64,000 nt of DNA from Ashinkailepas kermadecensis (taxonomy: Eukaryota > Arthropoda > Thecostraca > Neolepadidae): assembly GCA_034440615.1 (NCBI GenBank), contig JAOTOM010004841.1, forward strand, positions 5,001 through 69,000. The letters run 5' to 3'. Shown here one piece after another: positions 34,813 through 44,967 of the stretch (the stretch's first letter is position 1; every line of letters starts with the position of its first letter). The notes under the pieces are model-generated. The model saw only the letters and a list, made by a program, of their open reading frames with translations. It did no database searches and was not told where the DNA came from. The translations under genes and the position numbers were made by a program.

Positions 34813-36552
34813 TTATGTGCGTCTGTGCTGTAATTCTGGTATGTGGTTGTATATATGTAGTGCGAGGTATGGTGAGGTGATATAGGCTCCTGTGGCGGTT
34901 TTTAAGCATTGGTGTTGTAGGCTGTCTATAATTTTGAGGTTTGATTTAGCAGCGTTTTCGAAGAGTGGGGCTCCGTATTCCAAAATTGGCCGAATGAGTG
35001 ATTTGTAGAGGGTTAGAAGTGTGTTTCGATCGGATCCCCAGTTTGTGCCAGAAAGTGCTCGTAGTATGTTAATTCTTTTGGATGCTCGTTTTTGAATGTC
35101 CAGAATGTGTGGCCGAAAGGTAAGACGCGGATCTAATGTGATGCCTAAAAATTTTGCTTGGGTAACGATAGGTATAGGTGTTTGGTCTATTTTTAGTGGT
35201 TGTGCATCTGTGTGTTGGTGGTAGCCGAAAATCATGCATTTTGATTTGTGTGGTGCGATGTGTAGATTTAGTACTGCGAGTTTGTTGTGTAATTCTGTTA
35301 GTGAGTTTTGTAGCAGAGTTAGTGCGTGATTTGGTGTTGCTTGCAATGTCCAAAGTACAATGTCGTCTGCATATATTGCAATTTTGGCCGAAAAGTTGTC
35401 GGTGAGGACTGAATTTAAGCCTAAAATAAAGAGAAGGGGACTGAGAACCGAGCCTTGCATTAGGCCGGTTGTAGGGAATTTAGTTTCTGAGGTGTGTTGT
35501 CCGATTTTGACTTGGAAGGAGCGGTTTAATAGATAGAAATGGAGGTAGTGTATGAGTCTGCCCTGTATGTCTATGTTGTGTAAGTGTTCTAGGAGCGCTG
35601 TGATGTTGATAGTGTCATAGGCTTGTTTGAGATCCAGGAAGACGGCGACGGTGGACAGTTTCTTGGCCGCCGCTTCCTGGATGTGGGTGGTGAGATAGGT
35701 GAGGTTGTCAAGACATGAGCGGTTAGGAAGAAAGCCTGATTGTATAGGAGAGATTAGTTTTTGTGTTTGAAGAATATAAAGAAGGTGTTTTTTGACTAGG
35801 CGTTCGAAGAGTTTGTGAAAACAGCTGGTTAGTACGATGGGACGGTAAGAGTCGCATAGAGTTGAGTCAGTGTTTGGTTTAGGGATAGGAATGAGAAGAG
35901 CGTGCAACCAAGATTGTGGATATGTATGTGTTGTCCATGCGGTGTTGTAGGTGTCGAGTAATGCGTGTAATGCTTGTAGTGGTAGATGTTTGAAGAATGA
36001 GTAGTGTATGTTGTCTGGTCCTACGCTTGTGTTTCCTGTTTGTGCGATTGCTATTTGTAATTCTGTGAGTGTAAACCTAGTGTTGTAAAGATGTGGGCGT
36101 GTGTGTCTGATTGGGGGTGGGGGGTGTCGTGGGAGTGTGCATGACCTAATGTGATAGTTGTCTGCGAAAATGTTTGCTATTGTTTGTGGGTCTGTGATGG
36201 TGATGTTGTTGTGTATAAGTGTGATGGCTTTAGCTTTGGGTCTTTGTTGGTGTTGAAATGTTTTGAGGAGTGTCCAAATTTTGCCGAGAGGTGTGAATCT
36301 ATTAAATTGTGTGCAAAATGTATTCAAGGAGGTCTTTTTTGCTTGTCGGATGGTGCGTTTGCATAGTGCTCTGTTTTGTTTGTATGCTGTGAGTGTTTCC
36401 GGTGTGTGGTGTCGTTCGTATCTGTGTCGTGCGTGGTTCCTCGCGCGGATCGCCCGGTGGCACTCGTCGTTCCACCAGGGAGCCGCGCGAGGTTTGTGTT
36501 GGTGTCGTGGTTTTGTTTGTGGTATGTGCTGGAGTGCGGTGGTGAGTAGCAT
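34813..36552 (-). CDS. LINE 2 reverse transcriptase
   Basis: A 579-codon intact minus frame. In order it holds the pre-RT linker APWWNDECHRAI (residues ~25-36), GPDNIHYSFFKHLP (~175-190), SPIQSGFLPNRSCLDNL (~275-290), the catalytic FLDLKQAYDTI (~310), LMQGSVLSPLLF (~375) and IYADDIVLW (~400), followed by the thumb with FLGITLDPRLTF (~465) and a RILEYGAPLF-type motif. All RT sub-domains are present, including the YADD catalytic aspartates. The frame begins in the endonuclease-RT linker because upstream frames are broken. Confidence 0.92.
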   Translation of the reverse strand: MLLTTALQHIPQTKPRHQHKPRAAPWWNDECHRAIRARNHARHRYERHHTPETLTAYKQNRALCKRTIRQAKKTSLNTFCTQFNRFTPLGKIWTLLKTFQHQQRPKAKAITLIHNNITITDPQTIANIFADNYHIRSCTLPRHPPPPIRHTRPHLYNTRFTLTELQIAIAQTGNTSVGPDNIHYSFFKHLPLQALHALLDTYNTAWTTHTYPQSWLHALLIPIPKPNTDSTLCDSYRPIVLTSCFHKLFERLVKKHLLYILQTQKLISPIQSGFLPNRSCLDNLTYLTTHIQEAAAKKLSTVAVFLDLKQAYDTINITALLEHLHNIDIQGRLIHYLHFYLLNRSFQVKIGQHTSETKFPTTGLMQGSVLSPLLFILGLNSVLTDNFSAKIAIYADDIVLWTLQATPNHALTLLQNSLTELHNKLAVLNLHIAPHKSKCMIFGYHQHTDAQPLKIDQTPIPIVTQAKFLGITLDPRLTFRPHILDIQKRASKRINILRALSGTNWGSDRNTLLTLYKSLIRPILEYGAPLFENAAKSNLKIIDSLQHQCLKTATGAYITSPYLALHIYNHIPELQHRRT

Positions 36553-36599
36553 GTCTGCGTATTGTCCTGGTGTGTATTGTGGATTATAGGATGTCTGTG

Positions 36600-37315
36600 C
36601 TGCTAAGGATTCTGAGAATGGGATCCAGGATGCGTTTTTAAGGTTCCACCGGCCCGTCGGGAGGTTGGGTGGGCCGGTGGTCGGGATTTGGTGGAAGGTA
36701 ATGGTGATGGGGGCGTGGTCACTAAAGTGTGGATCGGAGTCGGCTGTCCAGGATAGGGTGAGGGCTATGCGAGAGGAGGCGAGTGTTACGTCCGGGGTGG
36801 TAGGGAGGTGTGAACTAATTGGTACGAGGTATGTTGGTGAGCCGGTGTTGAGTATTGTGAGGTTATGTTGTGTAGCCAGTGTGATGAGTGTGAGTGCTCT
36901 GTGATCGGGTCGTGTTGTGCGGGTGTCCCATAGTGGGTGGTGTGAGTTAAAGTCTCCTGTGAGTATGACAAGGGTGTGAATTTGTTCAAGTGCCTTATTT
37001 AATTCCGAGAGGGTTTCTGTGTTTCGCGAGGGGGGGGGGTCGTATACGTTAATGAGTGTGTAAGCTGTGTTGTGTACGTGGATTTCAGTGAGTAATATGT
37101 CTGTAGTGTGTAGTGAGTGTAGTGTGTAGTGAGTGTAGTGAGTGTGTAGTGTTCAGTAGTGTGTAGTGAGGAATGTTAAATTGATATGGGTCGTGAGGTT
37201 TGAAGTGTGTTTCCTGTATGCATAGTGCTGTGTGATTTGTTTGTAGTGCGTAGTGTTTGAATTCTGGCCAGTGTCTAATGAGTCCGTACGTGTTCCATTG
37301 TAGTATTGTATTCAT
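36600..37315 (-). pseudogene. LINE 2 endonuclease, frameshifted
   Basis: APE-type endonuclease on the minus strand. MNTILQWNTYGLIRHWPEF and LCIQETHFKPHDPYQFN (catalytic Glu) fall in 37315-37085. A repetitive GTGTAGTGAGT tract at 37105-37160 then disturbs the frame, which resumes about 36989-36786. The sequence near 36945-36960 encodes the LTGDFNSHHP-type box and about 36710-36735 the SDH motif. Confidence 0.75.
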
Positions 37316-37630
37316 TGTCTGTGGGTGTTAGCGCGGGTGAATGGCCTTTTGGGTGATGGTTTTTATTGTGTTTTTCGTTGGCCGTTGTGGTGTTTCTTGT
37401 GGTTGAGAGGGGGGTGGTGTTGGGGTGAAGGGGATTGTGACGTCTGAGTCAGTCGTGGTGTGTTCGGTGTCCGTTTGTTCTGATCCGGTGTCTGTGTGTG
37501 AGTGTTGTGCCGGTGATGTGGCCGATGTGTGTGAAGTGTGTGGGGATGTTGAGGCTTCCGGTTGGTAGGGTGGTGGCGGTGGTGGGTGGCAGGGCGAAGT
37601 ATGGAAGCTGTGTTTGAGTGTGACTGGGTG

Positions 37631-37978
37631 CAAAAAGGTACAAGGTGGTTGCGCATGCGCGCGTTACTGGTCTTCGAAGTGCTTTTGTGATCAGCGGGAA
37701 TTTCAGTTTGTTGTTGTTGAAAGAAAAGCCTTTGCATCGGCATTCCCTAGTGCGTGGAGCTTTCCATACACCTCTCCCGCAGCCGACGCTTGCAAGGTGG
37801 ATGTGCCCAATGGAAATGTATCCAATAGCCCGCCCGTGTGGCCAATGGATTAAGTGTTTGGTTTCTATCCCGGTGTGTTGACAGTCGTCCAACGCAGGAC
37901 CTCCCGCTTTCTCTTTCTGCCTTTAATAATGCCACTTGGTGAATGTAACGCATCCAACATTAATTTCGTTTTGCATTT
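37631..37978. other. unassigned flank
   Basis: Sequence beyond the 5' truncation point of LINE 2. It does not resume the RT of LINE 1, so LINE 1 was not simply interrupted by LINE 2. No gene recognised. Confidence 0.5.
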
Positions 37979-37993
37979 ATATATATGTATATC

Positions 37994-38066
<73 letters not shown>

Positions 38067-38081
38067 GTATATATATACATG

Positions 38082-38137
<56 letters not shown>
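37979..38137. repeat. (TA)n microsatellite
   Basis: TA tract with TGTATA and TACATA interruptions. The Tigger element is inserted at a TA inside it; TA resumes at 39045. Confidence 0.95.
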
Positions 38138-38140
<3 letters not shown>

Positions 38141-39044
38141 TCAAACCTCGGTTTTCGTATGCCCTAGTTTTCGTACGATTCGGTTTTCGACGACTTTTCG
38201 TTGAAATTTAGTTATAGTTTTCGTACATCCGCTCGGTTTTCGTACAGTTGAAAATGGTCCGTTGGATTGGATTGGATGTGAGTGGCCAGGATGTGGAAGA
38301 GTTGGTGGACGACCACAGGGAAGAGCTAACCACTAAAGAGCTGCAAGACCTTCAACTGGAACAGCAATAAACTGCAGCTGAGGAAATTGCTTCAGAGGAG
38401 GAGGAGGAAGAGAGAGGGGAGAATGTGCCTTCTTAAGTGATTAAGGACATGTGTGCAAAGTGGAGTGAGTTGCAAAGTTTTGTGGAGAAATATCACCCTA
38501 ACAAAGCTGTTGCAAGCCGTGTCTGCAACATGTTCAATGCCTTGTCCCATTTTAGGCAAATCTTAAAAGAGACGCCAGAAACAGACCTCTCTGGACATAT
38601 TTTTTGTGCGACAGGGGTCCAGTGACTCTCAAGCTGGTCCTAGTGTCAGTAAAAGACAAAGAAGGGAAGTAACCCCAGATAGGGCCTTGATACCTGAAGT
38701 CCTTATGGAGGGGGATTCCCCTTCCAAATAATAACCTCTCCTCCTGCCTCTCCCCTCCTCGCCGTCTTCCATACGCCAACAAGAGTCTTCAATGAAGGTA
38801 AAAGTGATGTTAAATGTTCATTTATCAATTTCATTAGTAATTTATATTTATTTCTCATTGTTTTCTGTATGTAAAACTATAGTTATTCTCTATAAAATGT
38901 AATTTTGGTTAATATTTTTGGGTGTCTGGAACGGATTAATTGGATTTACATTATTTCTTATGGGAAATATTGCTTCAGTTTTCGTACATTCGGTTTTCGT
39001 CAGACTTTTTCGAACGAATTAATCACGAAAACCGAGTTACACTG
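38138..39044 (+). mobile_element. Tigger/pogo-type DNA transposon, internally deleted
   Basis: 907 bp with terminal inverted repeats. The left end is CAGTCAAACCTCGGTTTTCG, and the right end reads, inverted, CAGTGTAACTCGGTTTTCGT. It is flanked by TA on both sides (38136-38137 and 39045-39046), the Tc1/mariner target. GGTTTTCGTA words recur inside both ends, and TTATTTCTTATGGGAAA near the right end is typical of Tigger 3' ends. Only the C-terminal end of a transposase remains. Confidence 0.9.
38254..38733 (+). pseudogene. Tigger transposase C-terminal remnant
   Basis: One frame reads VEELVDDHREELTTKELQDL, a hallmark of the Tigger transposase tail. A stop follows, then an acidic EEEEEE stretch, another stop, VEKYHPNKAVASRVCNMFNA and SHFRQIL. 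A shifted frame continues with SKRQRREVTP and LMEGDSPSK. The catalytic DDE domain and DNA-binding HTH are absent, so it is non-functional. Confidence 0.88.
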
Positions 39045-39055
39045 TATTATATATA

Positions 39056-39091
<36 letters not shown>

Positions 39092-40150
39092 TGTATGGCT
39101 GTATATATGCTCAAGGCAGTGTGTCTATTATTGATAGACACGGATATTCGACTACAATGAGCTTTTAGCACTTGCCCTCGTTCTTCCAGCGAATAGAATG
39201 TGCGCATTATGCTAGGAATGGTTACTGCCGCTTGAAATGTGTTTGCACCTTCGATTATTGACGTGCGAAAATTCTTCAGATGTATTCATCTGCGTATTGG
39301 CATCACCATTTCTGCACACATAGCCCCGGAAGAAAGTTAGGCTGTGTGAAGTGCACCTCTCATGGCACAGTTACCCTGCCCACCATCCCGCGTACAACTG
39401 GCTCTTATTACGAGTGATGCCGCAACCCAAGGAGCGTTACTCTCGTGCATAAGCAAACAAACAAATAAAAACATTAATTACAAACACGCCCGAGCGAGTT
39501 CACCACCATGTGTACAACACGCTAATACACAAATAGCATCAGCGACCCAACTTAACCGGATCACTACATTGGATCATGAATAACTCTGTGCAATTGTATA
39601 TAAAATTATACTGAAAAAAAGAAACCCGCTTTTTAAAGGTTGGATTTTTGCCAAATTTCATCGCGGCGTTTCCTTTCAAGTCGTGCTATTTTTTTTTTGT
39701 TCCGTGAAATGCTTTTGTATGCTCTGTGGTTGTCAGCTGCACTCCCACCAGCGATCCGGGCCCCCAGATTGCTAAAATGTGAAATCAAACGTCGAAAGGA
39801 AATTTGCTAAAACCGCGCGGTGGCTACCTGGGCCTCACTCAGGTGTGTTTCTGCACCTTAGAACGGTGAATGGGTGGAGGGCGCGACGAAGCAGGTGTGG
39901 TGCATACTACACCAATGTTGCTAATATTCAACACGGCTCAGGAAGAAATGACATTGGCGGGAAGAAATGGCATCAAAGACATATATATATTAATATGCAT
40001 AATATATATTTACCTTACCTATCCAACCCCATTCACTTGATCCCGCGTAACACATGCGTAGATAGGGAGCCCTACTAATAATTGTCAAACTCCATGAATG
40101 CATACTTATAGAGGCCTACACACGTACCATCATAAATCTCACCCGCCCAT
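39045..40150. other. TA tract then unassigned sequence
   Basis: 39045-39090 is (TA)n. From 39100 to 40150 no gene, RNA or repeat is recognised; the short frames at 39362-39583 and 39779-40078 have no domain. Confidence 0.4.
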
Positions 40151-40164
40151 CACTAATTAGAACT

Positions 40165-41079
40165 CAAAAGCAAGATTTTCCAGCCTAAAAAGTTGTTTAC
40201 CCTAGTTTTGAATACATTCAATTGAGGGACTCCCCACAACATCGAGAGGCAGCCTATTTTGTTGATCAACCACCCCTTGACTGAAGACCTGTTGTCGCTT
40301 AACTGCCCTACACGTCGACTTGTCCAACCTGAATGGATAACCCGATGCGACACCCTAAATAGAAAGGCATCATTCAGATTGACCATATCTAACCCTTTAC
40401 CGATTGCATACATTTCAATCATATCACACCATAATTTCCTAACTTCGGTGAGTACGGATCTAATGTCATAAGCCGTTCTCCATATTCTAAGTTACCTAGT
40501 CCACTGATGAGTCTAGTGGTTTTGCGCTGCACTCTTTCTAGCATATCTATATCTTTGCTTAAGCATCTTATCTTACCTTATCTTATCTTTTGATTAAGCA
40601 TATCTTCATGCCTGTATAGAATATTCCAAGTTGGGTCGCACATTTTTCTAGTAAGTGCCATGTACAGTAACATGCTAAGTACAGTTTTCTCATGACTTCC
40701 ACGCTGTTATAACCCACACTCCTATTAATGATTCACAGCATCCTGATGGCTCTATTACTAGCTGAGATACATTGTTTTTCTGCTTTAAGGTCATTTGAAA
40801 CTAACACACCTAAATCTCCTTCCTATTTAATAACATCCAGTTCCCTACCTCCCATTGTATACATGAAAGTCTCACCTTCAGACCCTCGGATGCATGATTT
40901 TCATAGATGAACGGCACCTTCCATTGATCAGCCCATTTTTTTAGGTCCTCCATGTCCAGTTGAATATTACTAGATTGATTACTACTGTTAGATTACTACT
41001 GTTAGCCATTGATTACTACTGTTAGCCAGCTTGATATCATCAGCAAATTTCAACATCCTATTCCTCAGCCCTACCTTAA
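40165..41079 (-). pseudogene. CR1/L2-like LINE, RT 3' half (degenerate)
   Basis: Minus strand. The RT box LRNRMLKFADDIKLANSS is adjacent to 41079. The thumb and C-terminal region follow with multiple stops, then a readable C-terminus at 40422-40153 (MIEMYAIGKGLDMVN, FLFRVSHRVIHSGW, GVPQLNVFKTRVNNF). The FADD box and C-terminal layout fit CR1/L2-like LINEs. A short local duplication (TTACTACTGTTAGCCA twice near 40990-41030) lies inside it. The 5' half continues at 42091-42385 across an inserted MITE. Confidence 0.8.
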
Positions 41080-42090
41080 CACTCGCACGTCCGGCGGTCC
41101 GCGCCAACATCGCATGTCCGGGGGGGGGGGGGGCAGATGTCTGCCCCCCATAAGATCTCCAGAACTATGCTAAGTAGCGACAAACGGAAAACGGCGTTGG
41201 ATAGCTGGTGACAAGCTCTATCGAAAGTATTTCGATCATTTTTTCGCTCAGGTCAATATTTAGGTCACTGGGTCATCACAGGTCGAATTCGACCAGATCG
41301 GGTGGGACCCACAGATATTGACACATATCTCAGGACCTGTAGCAGATAGAAACAAACGGCGAATGCTATTCGACAGCCCTTGAAATGTGCTATCGACAAT
41401 ACGCTGTGTGATTTAAGGTCAGGTCAACTCCGAAACTATGACCTCAGGTCAAGGTCATGAGGTAGCCTAGGAGGTCATGTAATGTATCAATCGACACGTC
41501 TTGGCGATACAAGCACAATGACGGTAATTTCAGCCTTCTAGCTCAATGCAGTGCGATATAATGCGCAGAAATGTGCTAGTGATCTCAGGTGACCTCAGAT
41601 GACCTTGGTGAGGTCACTGAGCAAAAATATCAGCGGTAACATTGAGAATAGCTTCCAACTACACGCCATAACCGTTGTGAGGCCATTCCGAGAGCAAATA
41701 TGTAACCAGGAAACATTTGTATATTTTACCATAGGCCTATAATGGGGGAAGCCATGGCCGCGACCTGACCTCAGGTCAATGCTACGAAAAAAAAACGATA
41801 TATATATTGTCGTCCCTGATGAGATTATGACGTGTTATAAGTTTGAAATCAATCGCCCAATTATTGTGGAAGTGATGCCACCTAGACTCCGAGGGATGTT
41901 GTGTCACTTCGCCTGACCTGGTGACCTGACTTGAGATGACCCATGGTCAAAAATTTCTGAGGATATGCGGAAAAGACTAATGAACAGCCATGCGAGGTTT
42001 GGCCTTGCTAACCCGATTGGTATGGCGGCAAATTAGGAAAAACCGCAGGGGGGGTGGGGGCAGATATCTGGCCCCCCGGACGTGCGCGTG
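41080..42090. mobile_element. piggyBac-like MITE (1,011 bp) at a TTAA site
   Basis: Ends are CACTCGCACGTCCGG (left) and, inverted, CACGCGCACGTCCGG (right), 15 bp with one mismatch. The flanks are TTAA (41076-41079) and CTAA (42091-42094), consistent with a TTAA duplication in which one copy has mutated. Joining the flanks at a single TTAA gives the continuous LINE frame VNNIKVGLRNRMLKFADD, which supports the insertion. Near each end sits a G/C-rich palindrome around CAGATGTCTG or CAGATATCTG. There is no transposase frame. The interior is rich in AGGTCA/TGACCT. Confidence 0.8.
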
Positions 42091-42385
42091 CTAATGTTGT
42101 TTACAATGATGATAAAGATAAGTGGACCCAGAACAGAGCCCGGTGGCCCTCCACTCAGAACATTCTTCCATTCCGATTTGCATCCATTTAACACAACCTT
42201 TGTTTCCGTCCCCTTAATCATGCTTCAATCTAACCTATAACGTTTCCATCAATTATATGCTGCTCTAGTTGGTGAATTAGATGCATGTGTGGAACATTAT
42301 CAAGAACTTTGCTAAAGTCCAGTTACACAACATCCATCGTGCCTTGATTGTCTTTCTCTAGTTGCATACTCAATGAAATTCAATA
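42091..42385 (-). pseudogene. CR1/L2-like LINE, RT 5' half (degenerate)
   Basis: Minus strand upstream part of the LINE at 40165-41079. A DFSKVLDNVPHMHLIHQL-like palm segment (~42330) is followed by VVLNGCKSEWKNVLSG and GSVLGPLIFIIIVNNI (42220-42095). Stops and frameshifts are present. Upstream of 42385 the homology fades. Confidence 0.8.
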
Positions 42386-43216
42386 GGTTAGTTAAACAAG
42401 ATCTTCCAGTTCTAAATCCATGTTCAGTATCCCATAAATATCAAGGTACACTAGCTCCTTCAGCAGTGAAGTATGTGGACAGCTTCACAGCATCGGTGGC
42501 ATTTTCTATAAAAAGGCGAAGAGAAGAGATCCGTTCCCTCGGGCTCATGGGAGAAGCCTCCAGTTGGCAACCGAAGCCAATGGCGTATCCAGAAGCCTGG
42601 TTTTTGACCAATTTGGGGGTCAAATTTCAATTGTTTTTATATTTCAAAAACCTCATCACATTTGAACAACTGTGATTCGGTGTCTCGATGTCTGGCGACT
42701 CGGAGACAGACCTGGTCACAGTTCCAGCACTGACAGCCGGAACTGGCCGGACGAGCCAGGTCACTGTCCTAGTTAAGGGCACCGACTCGGTTTACACCCA
42801 GAAAAGGTCACAGCCACGTCAATTTCACATATCAGAACTATTTGCAAGGCTGTTTGCAGCTTGTAACAACATCATGGCAACTTCTTCCCGCAGGCTCATG
42901 TACCATGCATGCCCACCAATTATTGTGGCAAAACACTATATCACGCCCAACGTGTAGATCATGCGTTTCATCGTGACAAAAATCGATATTCGGCATTGCC
43001 GCGGTCGCCTTGGGGACTTTCCGAATGCAGCGTTTCGTGCTCAAACCCGTCGCCGGGTTAGGGCCAACAATCAGAGCTAAAGTTTCGTGTGGCGACAAAC
43101 TAACAGATGCACGCTCCAAATACGTCAGAAAGAGAGAAATAGCAATATTCAGTTAGGAAGAACTCCCCCCCCCCGACTAGCTGAGTTATGAACCCTGCAT
43201 GCAGCTCCGTCAGTGC
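42386..43216. other. unassigned sequence
   Basis: No gene recognised. Short opposing frames at 42373-42675, 42688-42957 and 43119-42838 show no domain. Confidence 0.35.
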
Positions 43217-43432
43217 TCACGCAGCTGCTTCTGCTGCGCCGCTGGGCAGCAGCCTCCATTTCGGCGACGTTGGGCCAGCGGACCCGGATGTGGAGACCTC
43301 CGGACTGTTCAGCGTCGGCTCCTTGGCCTGCAGCTCCGCCATCAGCCGCCTGGCCATGCCGGGCTGGTCATCCGCCGTGTGGCCCGTCGACAGGTTACAC
43401 GCCAGCTCGAAGCCCTCCACACAAGCTCCAAG
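43217..43432 (-). other. possible exon or gene remnant, unknown
   Basis: The minus frame reads LGACVEGFELACNLSTGHTA, then MARRLMAELQAKEPTLN, and ends SGAAEAAA followed by TGA. It is GC3-rich (CTG, GAG, GCC, AAG), like the nearby P450 coding exons and unlike the AT-rich surroundings. I do not recognise the protein. It could be a last exon of a host gene or a captured fragment. The plus strand is also open here. Confidence 0.3.
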
Positions 43433-43512
43433 ATGAGTTAGTTTTTCCTCGGCTATATCACTGCCCCTCAGGGCGGTCGCATGGACGATCCCATCGGGCT
43501 CGCCAAGGGGCG

Positions 43513-43558
43513 CGTTTCCAAGGAGTGAAGGGGCTCGCCCCTTCACTCCTTGGAAACG
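43513..43558. repeat. perfect hairpin, 22-bp arms, 2-nt spacer
   Basis: 43513-43534 is the exact reverse complement of 43537-43558, separated by TC. The arms start CGTTTCCAAGG. It is immediately followed by TCACTGG (ACGTCACTG at 43556-43564), the recurring end motif of the GGCC-rich elements in this window. Confidence 0.95.
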
Positions 43559-44040
43559 TCACTGGGAACTGCTATTTAACAGCTCGGGGCGCCTACGTGG
43601 GCTTAAAGGCCCTTTACGAGGCACCGGGAAGCCTCGGCCTCAGCCTGGATCGTCTACGTAGTTCGTTGTCAGCCCAGGGGCCTTTCGTACTGGTTTGGGG
43701 CCTTCTCTATCAGCCTGGGGACCCTTAAAACGATACAGGGCCCCTTCAGTCGATTTAGAAGCCCTCCACGTTAGCCCAGCCACGTGACCTCAACATCATT
43801 CTGAGTGCATTCTCCGTTGACTTGGAGACCTCTTCATCGGTCCAGACCCTTTCCGTCAGCCCGGGGCCCTTTCATCGGTCCAGTGGCTCATCACGTCGGC
43901 CTAGGGGGCCATTGCGAGCGCCTTGTACCGACGCCTTGAGGGGCCCGCAAGGGCCCCTCAAGGCGGTCGCCTGGATGGCCCCATCCGACCTTCCAGGGGG
44001 ATGGCTACCCCCTTCGCCTCCCCCTTGACTACGTCACTGG
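43559..44040. repeat. GGGGCC-type degenerate minisatellite
   Basis: Irregular ~25-30-bp units with GGGGCCTTTCGT, GGGGCCTTCTC, GGGACCCTTAAAACG, GGGCCCCTTCAGTCG and similar. It is bounded by ACGTCACTG at 43556-43564 and ACGTCACTG near 44031. Confidence 0.65.
43932..43965. repeat. perfect hairpin, 15-bp arms, GCAA loop
   Basis: CGCCTTGAGGGGCCC (43932-43946) pairs perfectly with 43951-43965 around GCAA. It lies within the minisatellite. Confidence 0.95.
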
Positions 44041-44615
44041 CCCTTTCACAGCCCCGCAAAAAGTTTTATTTTGTATCCTAGTGCAAGTTCCCTTTTCCTC
44101 CAGTGCAAGTGCCCTTTTCTTTGGGTGTAAGTGCCCCTTCTCATGAGTTTCAAGTGCTCTATTCCTCGACCCACCCAGTGGAAAATCGAACAAAATATGC
44201 CATGATCCCATGTTAACGTAAGAACATTTAGAACATATTGCAAGTGAAGAATATCGATGAATAACACCACTATCCATCAGTGCAATTTTCAGTTCCCCGT
44301 GCTCAATAAAATTGTCGTCAAATCTTCATCGCTCATGCAACTGTTTTCAAGCAGTCAGTCCCATTCACGATTTGGCATGATTATATTTTCATGTACACGG
44401 CATTGTTTTTGCATGTTTAGTTAGCGCCTTCTCATAGTCTTCTAGCTCGAATAGCGTCAACATTTACACGTTCTTTTTTAACTTTTTTACACGTTCTGTG
44501 CATTTCACCGGGTTGAAAGCTTGGGATTGCTTGTTTGATATATTGCATCCCAAACAATGCTTGGAGACCTCCTGGTGGCGTGTGTTAACCGATAAATAGT
44601 TCTTGAAGTTCGTGG

Positions 44616-44653
44616 AGCGAGGTGGGAGTCCGAGCTTTGACTCCCACCTCGCT
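44616..44653. repeat. perfect hairpin, 15-bp arms, 8-nt loop
   Basis: AGCGAGGTGGGAGTC (44616-44630) pairs exactly with GACTCCCACCTCGCT (44639-44653). The loop is CGAGCTTT. Confidence 0.95.
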
Positions 44654-44961
44654 TCCGCCCAATGGGTTGATCAGGGTTGTCATAGGACTATGCGGTATGA
44701 AATACGACATGCGGTACCGAGTACGATACATTCAATACAAGCTAAAGTGAACCGACTGTGGCATCATTTCTTTGCTGCAAAACTTTGCACAGTTCAAAAT
44801 CAGAGTCCCAATAATATACGGTCACGTACGACACAAAATTATCGCCAGTTTCGCTCTACTTCACATCATGGCCTCCTTTAATATGCAAACTACGGAAACC
44901 ATAACCCCCCCCCCCCACGCGTGACCGTGGCATCCCCAGTTAAGTCATATTTCCCATTGGC

Positions 44962-44967
44962 TTTATT
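44962..44967 (-). terminator. candidate polyadenylation signal for the P450 gene
   Basis: TTTATT on the plus strand is AATAAA on the minus strand, about 180 bases past the P450 stop codon at 45146. Position is the only support. Confidence 0.35.

Larger units (their letters stand above)
33639..37630 (-). mobile_element. I-group LINE 2, 5'-truncated, minus strand
   Basis: On the minus strand this element runs from a gag tail (about 37630-37328) through endonuclease, RT and RNase H to a 3' A-run (T8 at 33640-33647). The coding strand is strikingly poor in G and rich in A and C. At high coordinates the skew stops abruptly near 37630, within the disordered C-terminal part of ORF1, consistent with 5' truncation during target-primed reverse transcription. 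ORF2 begins with LQWNTYGLIRHWPEFKHY, clearly related to LQWNTRSLISHWAEFKEY of LINE 1, so the two belong to sister families. Confidence 0.88.
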
